From assembly GCF_017742245.1 (NCBI RefSeq), contig NZ_JAGHKO010000011.1:62001-126000 (forward strand): a stretch of DNA of 64,000 nucleotides, read 5' to 3'. A program made the position numbers and the translations under genes. Shown piece by piece: positions 43,787 to 52,348 of this stretch. Within the stretch, counting starts at the first letter, position 1. Every line of letters starts with the position of its first letter. Below the pieces are notes generated by a model. The model was given only the letters and a program-made list of their open reading frames with translations. It was not told the DNA's origin and made no database searches. The DNA is from Niastella soli. GTDB taxonomy: Bacteria > Bacteroidota > Bacteroidia > Chitinophagales > Chitinophagaceae.

Positions 43787-44788
43787 TTACACCTGACGCT
43801 TCCTGATTGCCCTCGGCGTTGAATTCGTCCAGGTTTTAAAGGCTTTTCTAAATGAAGTAAGGTCTGAATAACCTAAGATGTCGGAAACCTCGGATATTTT
43901 TATGGCCGGGTTTTGCATAAGCTGGAAGGCAATTTCTTTCCTTATTTCTCCGGCAATGTCGCGGAAGGTGGTTTGTTCCTGCAGCAGTTTGCGTTGCAAA
44001 TTGCGGGGTGTCATATTTAATGCCATAGCGGCTTCATCAATTGTAGGGATCCTCCCCTTGAATTGTGTAAGTAATACCTGTTTTAGATTTTCGGCTGCAC
44101 TGTTGGTTTCCAGCAGCGCCTGCTTCTCAGTCACAAGAGAGTTGAAGAGCTGGAACATGGATTGATCGTGGGTAAGTAAAGGGGTTGATGCGTCTTCTTT
44201 GCTTAAAACAATGCGGTTGACATCTTTATTGAAAAGCACCTCGCAGCCGAAAAATTTCCGGTATTCTGAAACTTCCCGCATGTCGAAAGTCAGTTCAATC
44301 CGTAACGGAACAATGTGTTTACCCGTCAGGGTATGTAATGTATTTACGATGGCTGCGATCAAAAAATCATTGGCATGCCGGGCTGGTTCCGGATGTTTCA
44401 TCAGCCACAACTTGTTCTGCGTTATTTCCAAAACAACTACCTCATTGGCGACATACGTATATTCAACCATGGGCGATCCCAAATGGCCATAACGGCACAA
44501 TATCTGAAGACCCTGGTTAATGTCTTTACTGCTTTGGATCAGAAAACCAACCATTCCCTGGATCAGGTTGTTTAACTCCATGCCCACATGCAGGCCAATC
44601 AATGGATCGCCCGACAGCTTTAAAAGAGGTACCCAAATAAGCGCTGCTTTCTCCCATTCAACCATTTTTTCGGAGTCATTAATTTCTTCGGGGCTGATAC
44701 CCGTCACCTGGCAAAGCGTATCGAAAGCGGCCCCAAATGAAGTAGCCGTTTGAAATATACTGCGGATGAGCGTTCCCTGACAAGCCAT
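43787..44788 (-). CDS. AraC-family regulator with PF12625-type ligand domain
   Basis: This 333-residue regulator has an N-terminal ligand domain of the arabinose-binding-like kind seen in OruR/ArgR-like AraC proteins (LIRSIFQTATSFGAAFDTLCQVTGI; LKLSGDPLIGLHVGMELN) and a C-terminal double helix-turn-helix (MALNMTPRNLQRKLLQEQTTFRDIAGEIRKEIAFQLM; ISEVSDILGYSDLTSFRKAFKTWTNSTPRAIRK). It is divergent from a small membrane-protein gene with an 85-bp gap, the most likely target. The inducer is unknown. Confidence 0.9.
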   Translation of the reverse strand: MACQGTLIRSIFQTATSFGAAFDTLCQVTGISPEEINDSEKMVEWEKAALIWVPLLKLSGDPLIGLHVGMELNNLIQGMVGFLIQSSKDINQGLQILCRYGHLGSPMVEYTYVANEVVVLEITQNKLWLMKHPEPARHANDFLIAAIVNTLHTLTGKHIVPLRIELTFDMREVSEYRKFFGCEVLFNKDVNRIVLSKEDASTPLLTHDQSMFQLFNSLVTEKQALLETNSAAENLKQVLLTQFKGRIPTIDEAAMALNMTPRNLQRKLLQEQTTFRDIAGEIRKEIAFQLMQNPAIKISEVSDILGYSDLTSFRKAFKTWTNSTPRAIRKRQV

Positions 44789-44873
44789 GACGTAAATTAT
44801 ATCATTTTAAGCAGAAAATACCCCTTTTTCAGCCTGCAAAAAGTAGGTGCTTTGTATTGTTAAATCAAAATAT

Positions 44874-45524
44874 ATGGAATCAAGTAAATACGTATTTTTA
44901 AAAAAATGGGTAACTGGTAACCTGGCCGTTTATTCAGGTGCGTTGGGCTTTTTGCATACGTTTATTGCGCACGGTATTACCGGCGAACACGATAAGCTGT
45001 TGACAACCCCGCAGTTTATTATGCATACAGTTTCTTTGTATGTTTTTGTTTTCTTATTGGTAAGAATGCAGAACAAAACATTTCAACAGATAGGGGAAAG
45101 GAAACCCCTGGCCGGCATCTGGCCGTTTTTGATTTGTACCCCCTGGATGTTCTGGCTGGGTTATTATACCCTCTACATTCCCTTCGATATTTTATTTATG
45201 TTCCTGTCAATTGGGATCATCAATGCCGTCCAGTTAAAACCGCTGGTAAAATTTCCAACAAAATGGGTGTGGCAATGCATCCTGGTCTATTTTCTCGCAG
45301 CTGTTACCGGTATTGTAATGGGCCTGGCCGCTTTTTTTCTTTTCTATCAGCATTGGCAGGGTATTTTGAAGGACCTGGCCATCTGGCTAACCATCAGTAT
45401 TCCTGCGGCGTTCGTAGTGTCTTATGGCTTCAGATCTATTTTTAAAAAACAGCTCATCATGCCCGAAGATCATGAGGCTGATGCTATTCATGAAAAGAAA
45501 ACATTGCTCTCAAAAGTTGCCTGA
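44874..45524 (+). CDS. Polytopic membrane protein, function unknown
   Basis: From ATG 44874 (a GTG at 44847 is also in frame) the product has 216 residues with about six hydrophobic segments: NLAVYSGALGFLHTFIAHGI, FIMHTVSLYVFVFLLV, LAGIWPFLICTPWMFWLGYY, ILFMFLSIGIINAV, QCILVYFLAAVTGIVMGLAAFFLF and AIWLTISIPAAFVVSYGF. The tail is charged and cytoplasmic. No transporter signature was recognised. Divergent transcription from an AraC-type regulator suggests substrate- or stress-induced expression. Confidence 0.65.
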   Translation: MESSKYVFLKKWVTGNLAVYSGALGFLHTFIAHGITGEHDKLLTTPQFIMHTVSLYVFVFLLVRMQNKTFQQIGERKPLAGIWPFLICTPWMFWLGYYTLYIPFDILFMFLSIGIINAVQLKPLVKFPTKWVWQCILVYFLAAVTGIVMGLAAFFLFYQHWQGILKDLAIWLTISIPAAFVVSYGFRSIFKKQLIMPEDHEADAIHEKKTLLSKVA

Positions 45525-45562
45525 AATCGTCGGGTGAAATAAAAGTTCAAAAATTATTACAA

Positions 45563-46330
45563 ATGAAACATACAATGTGGAGTGTGCTGATGCCATTCTT
45601 ATACAGCGCTGTTGTAGCAGCCTGTAGCAAAGACGATAATGACAAAGAAGTCTCCGCTCAAACGCCCGGAACGAAAAATGGTACAGTGAGTGGTATAGTT
45701 ACCGATGCCAAAAATCAGCCGGTGAAAGACGTTCGCATAACTGTAGAGCATACCGTATGGTATAATAGCTATCTTTTTGCTACCAGTGACAATGAAGGAA
45801 AATACCAGGTGTCGATACCTGATGATCCTGCTGGTGACTGGACGGCCAAGGCCCAGCTTACTAAAACAGCTTACGGACAAACCTATAAGTTTGACCTGGA
45901 GCCAGATAAAACCGATGCATTCAATAAAGCAGGGGGCGCTGTTCGAAACTTTAAATGGAAACTAAGCGGCCAACGGCCCGGGGGCACCGGTTTCTATGGT
46001 GCCCATGTTGATCTGTACCAGTTTGGGGCAGATGTGGATATGACCAAAATAAGGTTATCATTCACTCCTTTTCCCGGTGAGACCAGTTTTATTGATGGTA
46101 CCCCTGCTGCGCCATTTGAAAGGGCTGTAGAAGATGTGGCCGGGACCTATATGGTGAAAGATGTACCCATTGGAAAATACCTCATCAAAGCAATCTATGC
46201 CGGTAAAAAATTATTACTCAATAACCGCCATATTGATGATAACAATGAAGAAAGCAAGACCGTGGTTTTTGGTAAAGCCGGTTATTTGGGTGAAACGGAG
46301 TACAATATTGAGTTCTTTGTAACGGAGTAG
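45563..46330 (+). CDS. Lipoprotein with carboxypeptidase-regulatory-like domain
   Basis: This 255-residue protein has a short signal sequence and a lipobox-like VAAC (cysteine at about 21) followed by acidic SKDDNDKE, the usual surface-lipoprotein export region in Bacteroidota. Residues about 40-115 form a CarboxypepD_reg-like beta domain (GTVSGIVTDAKNQPVKDVRITVEH; TSDNEGKYQVSIP). The remaining part is another beta-rich domain ending with TEYNIEFFVTE. Catalytic residues are not visible; it may bind protein or glycan. It lies 38 bp after the membrane-protein gene and may be in the same operon. Confidence 0.7.
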   Translation: MKHTMWSVLMPFLYSAVVAACSKDDNDKEVSAQTPGTKNGTVSGIVTDAKNQPVKDVRITVEHTVWYNSYLFATSDNEGKYQVSIPDDPAGDWTAKAQLTKTAYGQTYKFDLEPDKTDAFNKAGGAVRNFKWKLSGQRPGGTGFYGAHVDLYQFGADVDMTKIRLSFTPFPGETSFIDGTPAAPFERAVEDVAGTYMVKDVPIGKYLIKAIYAGKKLLLNNRHIDDNNEESKTVVFGKAGYLGETEYNIEFFVTE

Positions 46331-46411
46331 CAAGTTGACCGGGAGTAAAGTTGATAGAGTTGATATTGATCTTTGCCGTTTTTACTACTGACTATTGCCC
46401 ATTGCCTTTAT

Positions 46412-46654
46412 CTATTCAAGGTATGTATAGAAAAACGGAAGCATTTCGGTATAAATGCGCCCATCTTTCCCCGGTAGTTTATCAGCATGTCTGCCCAGAT
46501 ATTCTTCTGCAAAATGGGGGATGCCGTATTTTTCCAGTTCTTTCAAGGTAAGTCCCAGACAATACTTAGACCATTGTAGGCAATACCCAGTGCATTCCCC
46601 CATAATCAGATGCCGATTCCACCAGTATTCAATACGGTTGCTGTAACTGCTGAA
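46412..46654 (-). pseudogene. Possible gene remnant
   Basis: The frame is open for about 80 codons after a stop at 46655-46657 and has protein-like composition, with many Trp, Tyr and Cys residues: IEYWWNRHLIMGECTGYCLQ, KELEKYGIPHFAEEYLGRHA and a GKDGRIYTEMLPFF ending. I do not recognise the family. The first ATG gives only 63 residues, but the protein-like part extends upstream of it, so this looks like the tail of a lost gene. The surrounding gap (46331-46881) holds nothing else I can support. Confidence 0.3.
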
Positions 46655-46881
46655 CTATTGGTAGTACAGTGTTGTTGATTTGAATCGATTTAGGGGGCTC
46701 ATAAATTGGCTAAATTGGAAGATTGGGCCAGATTTACGGAACGGCGATGCTAAGGTTTTCTATAACGCTTTAGCGGTCGATCGTCGCTGAAATGGCTCCT
46801 TCTCCGCTCAGGGCGCCCAGGACCCCGGAATCCGGATCCGGAACAGAACCATTTTTAGTAAATTGCCTTTTTAAGCAACTA

Positions 46882-47469
46882 ATGTATAGCCCTGTGACCG
46901 AACATCTTGTCGCCCATATAAAGAAGTTTATTTCCCTTGACGCAGAAAAAATAAGGTTACTGGAGTCTTTCTTTGAGCAAAGGACTTACCGGAAAAAAGA
47001 GGTCCTGCTGAGTGAAGGCGACCGGTGTTATGAGAAGTTTTTTATCGTAAGCGGCTGTGTGCATTTATCCTACCTGAAGCAAAATGGAATAGAACAAACC
47101 ACCGATTTTGCGCTGGAGAACTGGTGGATCTCCGATTTTATGGCCTTTCAAAACGGTTCGGTCGCTCAATTTTCCATTCGGGCTGTAGAAAAGACCGAAG
47201 TGCTATGTATTTCAGCCGACAGGCAGCGGAAATTGCTGGACCTTATGCCTGAACTGAATGCCTATTTTCACCTGGTTTTTCAACGGGCTTTTGCTGCCTC
47301 TCAATTCAGGTTCAGATTATTGTCCGAGTTTTCCAAAGAAGATCTATACCGCCACTTCAAACAGCATTTCCCGGAATTCTTACAGCGTGTTCCGCAATAC
47401 CTGCTTGCTTCCTTTCTTGGTTTTACGCCTGAATATTTGAGTGAGATCAGAAAAAAGCATCTTTCGTAA
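46882..47469 (+). CDS. Crp/Fnr-family transcriptional regulator
   Basis: From ATG 46882 the product has 195 residues. An upstream in-frame start at 46792 would add 30 low-complexity residues and is rejected. It has a cyclic-nucleotide-binding-like beta barrel (YRKKEVLLSEGDRCYEKFFIVSGCVHLSYL; about 35-110) and a C-terminal helical region ending QYLLASFLGFTPEYLSEIRKK, the shortened winged helix common in Bacteroidota Crp/Fnr relatives. No iron-sulphur cysteine cluster is visible. The target is unknown; the DUF3179 and flavohaemoprotein genes lie downstream. Confidence 0.88.
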   Translation: MYSPVTEHLVAHIKKFISLDAEKIRLLESFFEQRTYRKKEVLLSEGDRCYEKFFIVSGCVHLSYLKQNGIEQTTDFALENWWISDFMAFQNGSVAQFSIRAVEKTEVLCISADRQRKLLDLMPELNAYFHLVFQRAFAASQFRFRLLSEFSKEDLYRHFKQHFPEFLQRVPQYLLASFLGFTPEYLSEIRKKHLS

Positions 47470-47540
47470 ATATAAAATAGAGGATGTATCAAAAATAACT
47501 GGCCAGGGAAGGGCTTGGGCGTGGCAGGGAGCTTGCCCGG

Positions 47541-47722
47541 ACCTCACAGGGACTTTATCCTTGTTAGGTCCTTGTGAGGTCCTTGTGAGGTCCTTGTCAG
47601 GTCCCTGTGAGGTGCATGGAAAACCCTATCCTGACCCCATCAATTTCCTTTGCTTACATCACCATGCCCACACTGTATATGGGGGTTCAGTGCGGGTTTG
47701 GTGCGGGTTCGGTGCGGGTTTT
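47541..47722. repeat. 11-bp direct-repeat arrays and a distant inverted repeat
   Basis: Four tandem copies of GGTCCTTGTGA (third and fourth with one change each) fill 47567-47610, and three copies of GTGCGGGTTTG-like 11-mers fill 47690-47722. ACCTCACAGGGA at 47541-47552 is the exact reverse complement of 47602-47613. The region is the 387-bp gap between the Crp/Fnr and DUF3179 genes; the reading frame across it (47441-47800) is low-complexity and not a gene. An 11-bp period is close to one helical turn. Confidence 0.75.
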
Positions 47723-47856
47723 AATAGGGAAATGGCTTGTATCAGTATATCTGGAATGAAGCTGACTGGAATGAAAAAGGGTGCCCCAAAATTACTTTAA
47801 TGATTTGGTCGCTTTGGTGCTTTTTTCGGATATTCACTATCAATACCAATTAACAC

Positions 47857-49035
47857 ATGAGAACAATTATAATAGTAACGGGTCTGTTACTGCTTCTAAC
47901 GGTTGAAATACTACATATTTATTTCATTATGCCATTCCCGGGTAGCCAGCATAACAATTCCATCGGGTTTGCCTATTGGCTTGATAATAATATCTGGTGG
48001 GTCAGGACCATCACTTTGCTGACGCTTATTTATCCTGTTATCCTTTTTTTCAGGAATACAAGAATTTGGAAGAAAGTCCTGTTAGCAACAGGATTATTGC
48101 TGTATGCGGTGGTCTTTTATTTTTTTAACTTTCGTTTTAAAGCTGATAAAATGTTTTATCAGTCTGTTCATAGCCGTTTTGCTACTGCGCAAACCAATGA
48201 GATCTCCAACAATAAACTGGTCATAGGACTAGTGGTCAATGGCGAAGCAAAAGCCTATCCGGTTCAGTTAATAGGGTATCACCACCAGGTGCGCGATACC
48301 GTTGGCAATATGCCTGTGATGGTTACTTATTGCACAGTATGCAGAACAGGAAGGGTATTTAGTCCGGTTGTAAATGGAAAGAATGAAACATTCCGATTGG
48401 TAGGTATGGACCATTTTAATGCCATGTTTGAGGATCAGTCAACCAAAAGCTGGTGGCAACAAGCTACAGGCATAGCAGTGGCAGGTCCGCTGAAAGGGGC
48501 CTCTTTACAGGAACTGCCATCTACACAGGCAACCCTGGCGGCCTGGTTGCGGCAATACCCCGGATCAATGGTGCTGCAACCTGATACTGTTTTTTCAAAA
48601 CAATATGCAGACCTGGCTGATTTTGATAATGGAACTATTAAAAGCGGGCTGGAAAAAAGGGATAGCGGGTCCTGGCAGTTCAAGTCATGGGTAATTGGTG
48701 TTACGCACAATAAAGTGTCAAAGGCGTATGACTGGAACCACCTGGTAAGCGCCGGCCTGATACAGGATTCATTGCCTGGTTTGCCCATGGTACTGGTGCT
48801 TGAAAAAGACAGCGCATCATTTCACGTCTGGAACCGGCAGGTAAAGGGTAATGACCTGCAATTCATCCAGGATACTACAAGAGTAGCCTTCCATGATCTC
48901 AACACAGGATCAACCTGGAATATGAGTGGTCAATGTATTAGTGGGGCGCTGGCTGGCGTGCAGTTACAACCAGTGCCGGCCTACCAGGAATTCTGGCATT
49001 CATGGCGAACGTTTCATCCGAAAACGCTTAGGTAA
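47857..49035 (+). CDS. DUF3179 domain membrane protein
   Basis: This 392-residue protein has three N-terminal hydrophobic segments (IIIVTGLLLLLTVEILHIYF; TITLLTLIYPVILFF; VLLATGLLLYAVVFYFF), then a long periplasmic DUF3179 domain (about 115-390). Its hallmark is VMVTYCTVCRTGRVFSPVVNG, with a CxxC pair, plus NKVSKAYDWNHLV. The family function is unknown; a thiol- or metal-linked redox role has been guessed from the cysteines. It is monocistronic: a strong hairpin follows 9 bp after the stop. Confidence 0.85.
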   Translation: MRTIIIVTGLLLLLTVEILHIYFIMPFPGSQHNNSIGFAYWLDNNIWWVRTITLLTLIYPVILFFRNTRIWKKVLLATGLLLYAVVFYFFNFRFKADKMFYQSVHSRFATAQTNEISNNKLVIGLVVNGEAKAYPVQLIGYHHQVRDTVGNMPVMVTYCTVCRTGRVFSPVVNGKNETFRLVGMDHFNAMFEDQSTKSWWQQATGIAVAGPLKGASLQELPSTQATLAAWLRQYPGSMVLQPDTVFSKQYADLADFDNGTIKSGLEKRDSGSWQFKSWVIGVTHNKVSKAYDWNHLVSAGLIQDSLPGLPMVLVLEKDSASFHVWNRQVKGNDLQFIQDTTRVAFHDLNTGSTWNMSGQCISGALAGVQLQPVPAYQEFWHSWRTFHPKTLR

Positions 49036-49043
49036 AGTTGACC

Positions 49044-49078
49044 AGGTGGGTCACTCTTCCAGAGTGACTCACCTTTTA
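49044..49078 (+). terminator. Terminator after the DUF3179 gene
   Basis: The 14-bp arms AGGTGGGTCACTCT and AGAGTGACTCACCT (one G-U step) enclose a TCC loop and are followed by TTTT. A perfect 12-bp palindrome (CGCCAGCTGGCG) lies further on at 49099-49110. Confidence 0.85.
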
Positions 49079-49194
49079 TGATATCAAGGTGAGCAGTTCG
49101 CCAGCTGGCGGACGACCCACCTAATCCTACAATGGCACAAGCGGACGCTTGCGTCATTCTATATGAGTATTAACACCTTTTTTGTAAAAATAGT

Positions 49195-49234
49195 AAAAGA
49201 TATTTTTATCTTTTATTGTCAATGCCTAATTTTG
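49195..49234 (+). promoter_or_regulatory. Candidate operator and promoter of the flavohaemoprotein gene
   Basis: AAAAGATA and TATCTTTT form a perfect inverted repeat around four T residues (49195-49214). TAATTTTG at 49227-49234 matches the Bacteroidota -7 motif TAnnTTTG, and the palindrome would cover the -33 region. The half-site AAGATATTT resembles NsrR-type sites for NO-responsive repression, but the spacing is shorter. The assignment to a regulator is inference. Confidence 0.45.
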
Positions 49235-49298
49235 TGTCTTCAAAGATCAGGGCCCCGATCTCTCAATCAAAAAGACAAAAAGGTATAATCTATTACAT

Positions 49299-50510
49299 AT
49301 GACAAGTGAGCAGAAAGCTATCATTCTGGCTACCGTGCCAGTATTGAGAGAAAACGGGGTATTACTGACAAAACACTTCTACAATCGCATGTTTTTGCAC
49401 AATCCTGAGCTGAAGAACATGTTCAATATGGGCAACCAGAAAAACGACCGGCAACAAACGGCATTGGCACTGGCTGTTCTTGCATATGCTGAAAATATCG
49501 CTAATCCAGGTGTGCTGATGCCTGTAATTGACAGAATTGGCCATAAACATACCAGCCTGGATATTCGTCCTGAACATTACAGTATTGTAGGCAAACATCT
49601 GTTGGCTTCCATCCAGGAAGTGTTAGGAGAGGCAGCTACGCCTGCCATCATTGACGCCTGGACAGCAGCCTATAACCAGTTGGCGCAAATAATGATCGGT
49701 CATGAAGCCGGTATCTATACACAACAAACGGAGCGTACGTATGGCTGGACTGGCTGGCGGCCGTTCCTGGTGAAGAAGAAAGTGGTTGAATCTGCAGAGA
49801 TCACCTCCTTTTATTTGTATCCTGCCGATGGGGGTAAGGTTGCAGAGCACCTGCCAGGTCAGTTCATCAGCTTGCGGGTTTTTTTACCGCAGTTACAACT
49901 GAAACAGGCCCGGCAGTACAGCATCTCCAGTGCACCCAATGCTGATTACTATCGCATATCTGTAAAGAAAGAAAAGGGGGCAACGCTGAATACCGATGGG
50001 TTGATCAGCAACCACCTGCATGATAGTATAAAAGAAATTGACCAGGTTGATCTTACCGCCCCTGCAGGCAATTTTACCCTGACGGGAGAAGTCGACGCCC
50101 CGGTTGTATTGATCAGCGGGGGAGTAGGCTTAACGCCGCTTATGAGCATGCTGCACAGCCTGATAGAGAAGAATCATGCATTTCCTATTACCTGGCTGCA
50201 TGGCTGCCGTAATGAAAGCGTACATGCCTTTAAAGACCATATCACGTCCATCGTTACAGAAAACCCACAGGTAAAACAGCATGTATTTTATAACCAGCTT
50301 ACCAGTCAGGAGAAAGAGGCGGGTATTTTGGAAGGCTACCTGGATATAAATAAAGTGCCTGATCTTGACCTTGTTGCTGATGCACATTATTTCATCTGCG
50401 GGCCAACCCCATTTATTCAAAAACAATTCAATGACCTGGTGGCCGCAGGCGTGAATAAACAACATATTTATTTCGAAGAATTTGGCCCTCAGGTATTGGC
50501 CTTGAACTAG
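49299..50510 (+). CDS. hmp: Flavohaemoprotein nitric oxide dioxygenase
   Basis: This 403-residue protein has an N-terminal globin (1-137) with the proximal haem His at about 84 in GHKHTSLDIRPEHY, then a ferredoxin-reductase FAD domain with QARQYSISSAP and an NAD domain with LISGGVGLTPLMSMLH and YFICGPTPFIQKQF. It oxidises NO to nitrate with O2 and NAD(P)H in the cytoplasm. Length and domain order match typical Hmp. It is monocistronic, with a palindromic candidate operator about 85-105 bp upstream and a strong hairpin downstream. Confidence 0.96.
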   Translation: MTSEQKAIILATVPVLRENGVLLTKHFYNRMFLHNPELKNMFNMGNQKNDRQQTALALAVLAYAENIANPGVLMPVIDRIGHKHTSLDIRPEHYSIVGKHLLASIQEVLGEAATPAIIDAWTAAYNQLAQIMIGHEAGIYTQQTERTYGWTGWRPFLVKKKVVESAEITSFYLYPADGGKVAEHLPGQFISLRVFLPQLQLKQARQYSISSAPNADYYRISVKKEKGATLNTDGLISNHLHDSIKEIDQVDLTAPAGNFTLTGEVDAPVVLISGGVGLTPLMSMLHSLIEKNHAFPITWLHGCRNESVHAFKDHITSIVTENPQVKQHVFYNQLTSQEKEAGILEGYLDINKVPDLDLVADAHYFICGPTPFIQKQFNDLVAAGVNKQHIYFEEFGPQVLALN

Positions 50511-50532
50511 AACTAGAACACGAAGGACATAT

Positions 50533-50565
50533 CCGTGCCACGGTTCGAAACCGTGGCACGGTTTA
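50533..50565. terminator. Strong hairpin between hmp and the LpxA-like gene
   Basis: The 13-bp arms CCGTGCCACGGTT and AACCGTGGCACGG enclose a CGA loop and are followed by TTT. It lies between two convergent genes and can serve both. Confidence 0.85.
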
Positions 50566-50577
50566 ACCTGGTTGATC

Positions 50578-51354
50578 TTATCCATTTCGGCCAATAATAC
50601 CTTTTCGACTGGTTTGAATAAAAGACATTATCTCATCCCTTTCTTCACTGATGGGTAGAGACTCTTCAATTCTTAGTAATGCTTCATTGAGAGACAGGCC
50701 GCTATTGAAAATGTTCCTGTATATATCAAGAATATGATTAATGGAGGTAAGTGGAAATCCCCGCCGTTTTAAACCGGTACTGTTTATGCCGGCATACCTT
50801 AGGGGAGTATGCGCTGCTTTTACAAACGGCGGCACATCCTTATCTACTGTGCTGCCGCCTGCAACAAATGAATGCCTGCCTATGTGCACATGGTCATCTA
50901 CATGACACATGCCTGCTACCCAGCCCCAATCATCAATGGTTACCGACTCATTTAACTGAGTACAGTTTATGATCACCGCATTATTGCCGATGGTACAACC
51001 CGCACCAATGCAACTGTAGGCATTTATCATGCAATTATTTCCGATGGTCGTTTTGACAGGGCTTTGGTGCGCCCGATCAATAGTTACGTATTCCCTGATT
51101 ATCGTATTGTTTCCTATCTCCACATAGGTGTTCTCAGCCGTCCCCTGTTCTTCATGTGGGAAAGATGCAATGACAACTCCGGGAAAGATCCGGCAGTTAG
51201 CGCCTATTTTAACACCAGGCATAATGGTCACACTGCTGCCTATCCAGGTACCACCGCCAATTTCAACATTCTCATAAATAGTGGAGTAAGGATCTATTTT
51301 TACATTTTGTGCTACCTTGGCGCCATCCTTAATATATGTATATGGGTGTATCAT
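50578..51354 (-). CDS. LpxA-like acyltransferase paralogue lacking catalytic His
   Basis: This 258-residue protein is a left-handed beta-helix of hexapeptide repeats over its first about 190 residues (VEIGGGTWIGSSVTIMPGVKIG) with the LpxA-specific REYVTIDRA motif (87-95) and the LpxA C-terminal helical domain (GLKRRGFPLTSINHILDIYR ... FIQTSRKGIIGR). LpxA adds a hydroxyacyl chain to UDP-GlcNAc in lipid A synthesis. E. coli LpxA has H122, H125 and D126 in NAHIAHDC; here the aligned stretch reads NAYSCIGAGC (111-120), so all three are replaced. H160-like GRH (159-161) is kept. It is probably a paralogue with another substrate or no activity; the housekeeping lpxA should be elsewhere. Confidence 0.8.
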   Translation of the reverse strand: MIHPYTYIKDGAKVAQNVKIDPYSTIYENVEIGGGTWIGSSVTIMPGVKIGANCRIFPGVVIASFPHEEQGTAENTYVEIGNNTIIREYVTIDRAHQSPVKTTIGNNCMINAYSCIGAGCTIGNNAVIINCTQLNESVTIDDWGWVAGMCHVDDHVHIGRHSFVAGGSTVDKDVPPFVKAAHTPLRYAGINSTGLKRRGFPLTSINHILDIYRNIFNSGLSLNEALLRIEESLPISEERDEIMSFIQTSRKGIIGRNG

Positions 51355-51488
51355 GAACCCGGGCTTTGTTAGAAAACTAAGATACCTTAATTTTTTTTAT
51401 AAAGCCACAGTGCTGATTTGGGTGCCTGGTGCAAAAAGATTATGCCAGGTAGCGCGTTAGCACAACCTGGCATTTAATTGATCTACAC

Positions 51489-52049
51489 TCACGCATGCTC
51501 ATGTATGCCCTCTGCGATCTCTTCCAGCATTTTTCTGTTGAATGCTTCGAGGTCTTTTGGGCTGCGGCTGGTAACAAGGCCATTGTCTACCACCACTTCT
51601 TTATCAACCCAATTTACGCCTGCATTCTTCAGATCAGTTTTAATAGAAGGGTACGATGTCATAGTACGGCCTTTCAACATCCCTGTTTCAATCAGCAATT
51701 GCGGGCCATGGCAGATGGCGGCAACTGGTTTGCCTGCCTCCAGAAAATGTTTTACAAAGGCTATACATTTTTCATTGGTCCTTGCATGATCGGGATTCAT
51801 TACGCCACCGGGCACTACCAGCGCATCATAATCTTCGGGATGGGCGGAATCTATTTGCACATCAACCGGCAATTCTTTTGACCAGTGATCGTGGTCCCAT
51901 GCTTTTACTTTGTCCTGCTCAGGAGAAATGATCTGGGCATTGACGCCCGCTTCCTTTAATGCCTGTAACGGGCTTGTTAACTCTACTTCTTCAAATCCAT
52001 TGTCTGTGATTATTGCTACTCGCTTTCCTTTTAATTTTTGTGTAGCCAT
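51489..52049 (-). CDS. DJ-1/PfpI-family protein (type 1 glutamine amidotransferase-like)
   Basis: This 186-residue protein has the PfpI/YhbO pattern: E21 in NGFEEVELTSPLQAL, the nucleophile elbow AAICHGPQLLIETG with C113 and H114, and DYDALVVPGGVMNPD. Size matches YhbO/PfpI chaperone-like proteins, which act as intracellular proteases, glyoxalases or deglycases linked to stress. It is probably transcribed alone; the gap to the LpxA-like gene is 134 bp. Confidence 0.92.
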   Translation of the reverse strand: MATQKLKGKRVAIITDNGFEEVELTSPLQALKEAGVNAQIISPEQDKVKAWDHDHWSKELPVDVQIDSAHPEDYDALVVPGGVMNPDHARTNEKCIAFVKHFLEAGKPVAAICHGPQLLIETGMLKGRTMTSYPSIKTDLKNAGVNWVDKEVVVDNGLVTSRSPKDLEAFNRKMLEEIAEGIHEHA

Positions 52050-52348
52050 AATATAAGGTTTTTAAAATGTAAATAAGTGAGAAGGCATAAAAACTATACC
52101 TCGAAAAGAAAGATGAATAGGTGGTAATTGCTGATTTTAATCTACGATTAATCCACGGTTACACCATTGAAATTCAACGCGCAATTCGTTTGCCAACATT
52201 TCTAAGACTTGTCCAATACCAATGTCGGCAATCCCATTTTGAAAGGTCAGTCAGATATCTTTGTTATGGTAATCACATTTCTATGAGATTACTTTCTTCA
52301 CCCATACTGGTTGTAAATGCCATTGCTGACATTTTAAACCAATCCGCT

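Noticed and set aside
46792..46881. Upstream start for the Crp/Fnr regulator
   Set aside because: The added 30 residues are low-complexity and unlike the family; ATG 46882 directly precedes the conserved domain.
47441..47800. 119-codon frame between the Crp/Fnr and DUF3179 genes
   Set aside because: It runs across the 11-bp tandem repeats and overlaps the regulator's 3' end; composition is repeat-driven.
49099..49110. Palindrome CGCCAGCTGGCG as an operator
   Set aside because: It is 12 bp, isolated and about 190 bp from the hmp start, with no partner motif; too little to assign a role.
52121..52348. Upstream extension of the ECF sigma gene
   Set aside because: The extra 76 residues do not resemble sigma factors, and ATG 52349 gives the usual length.
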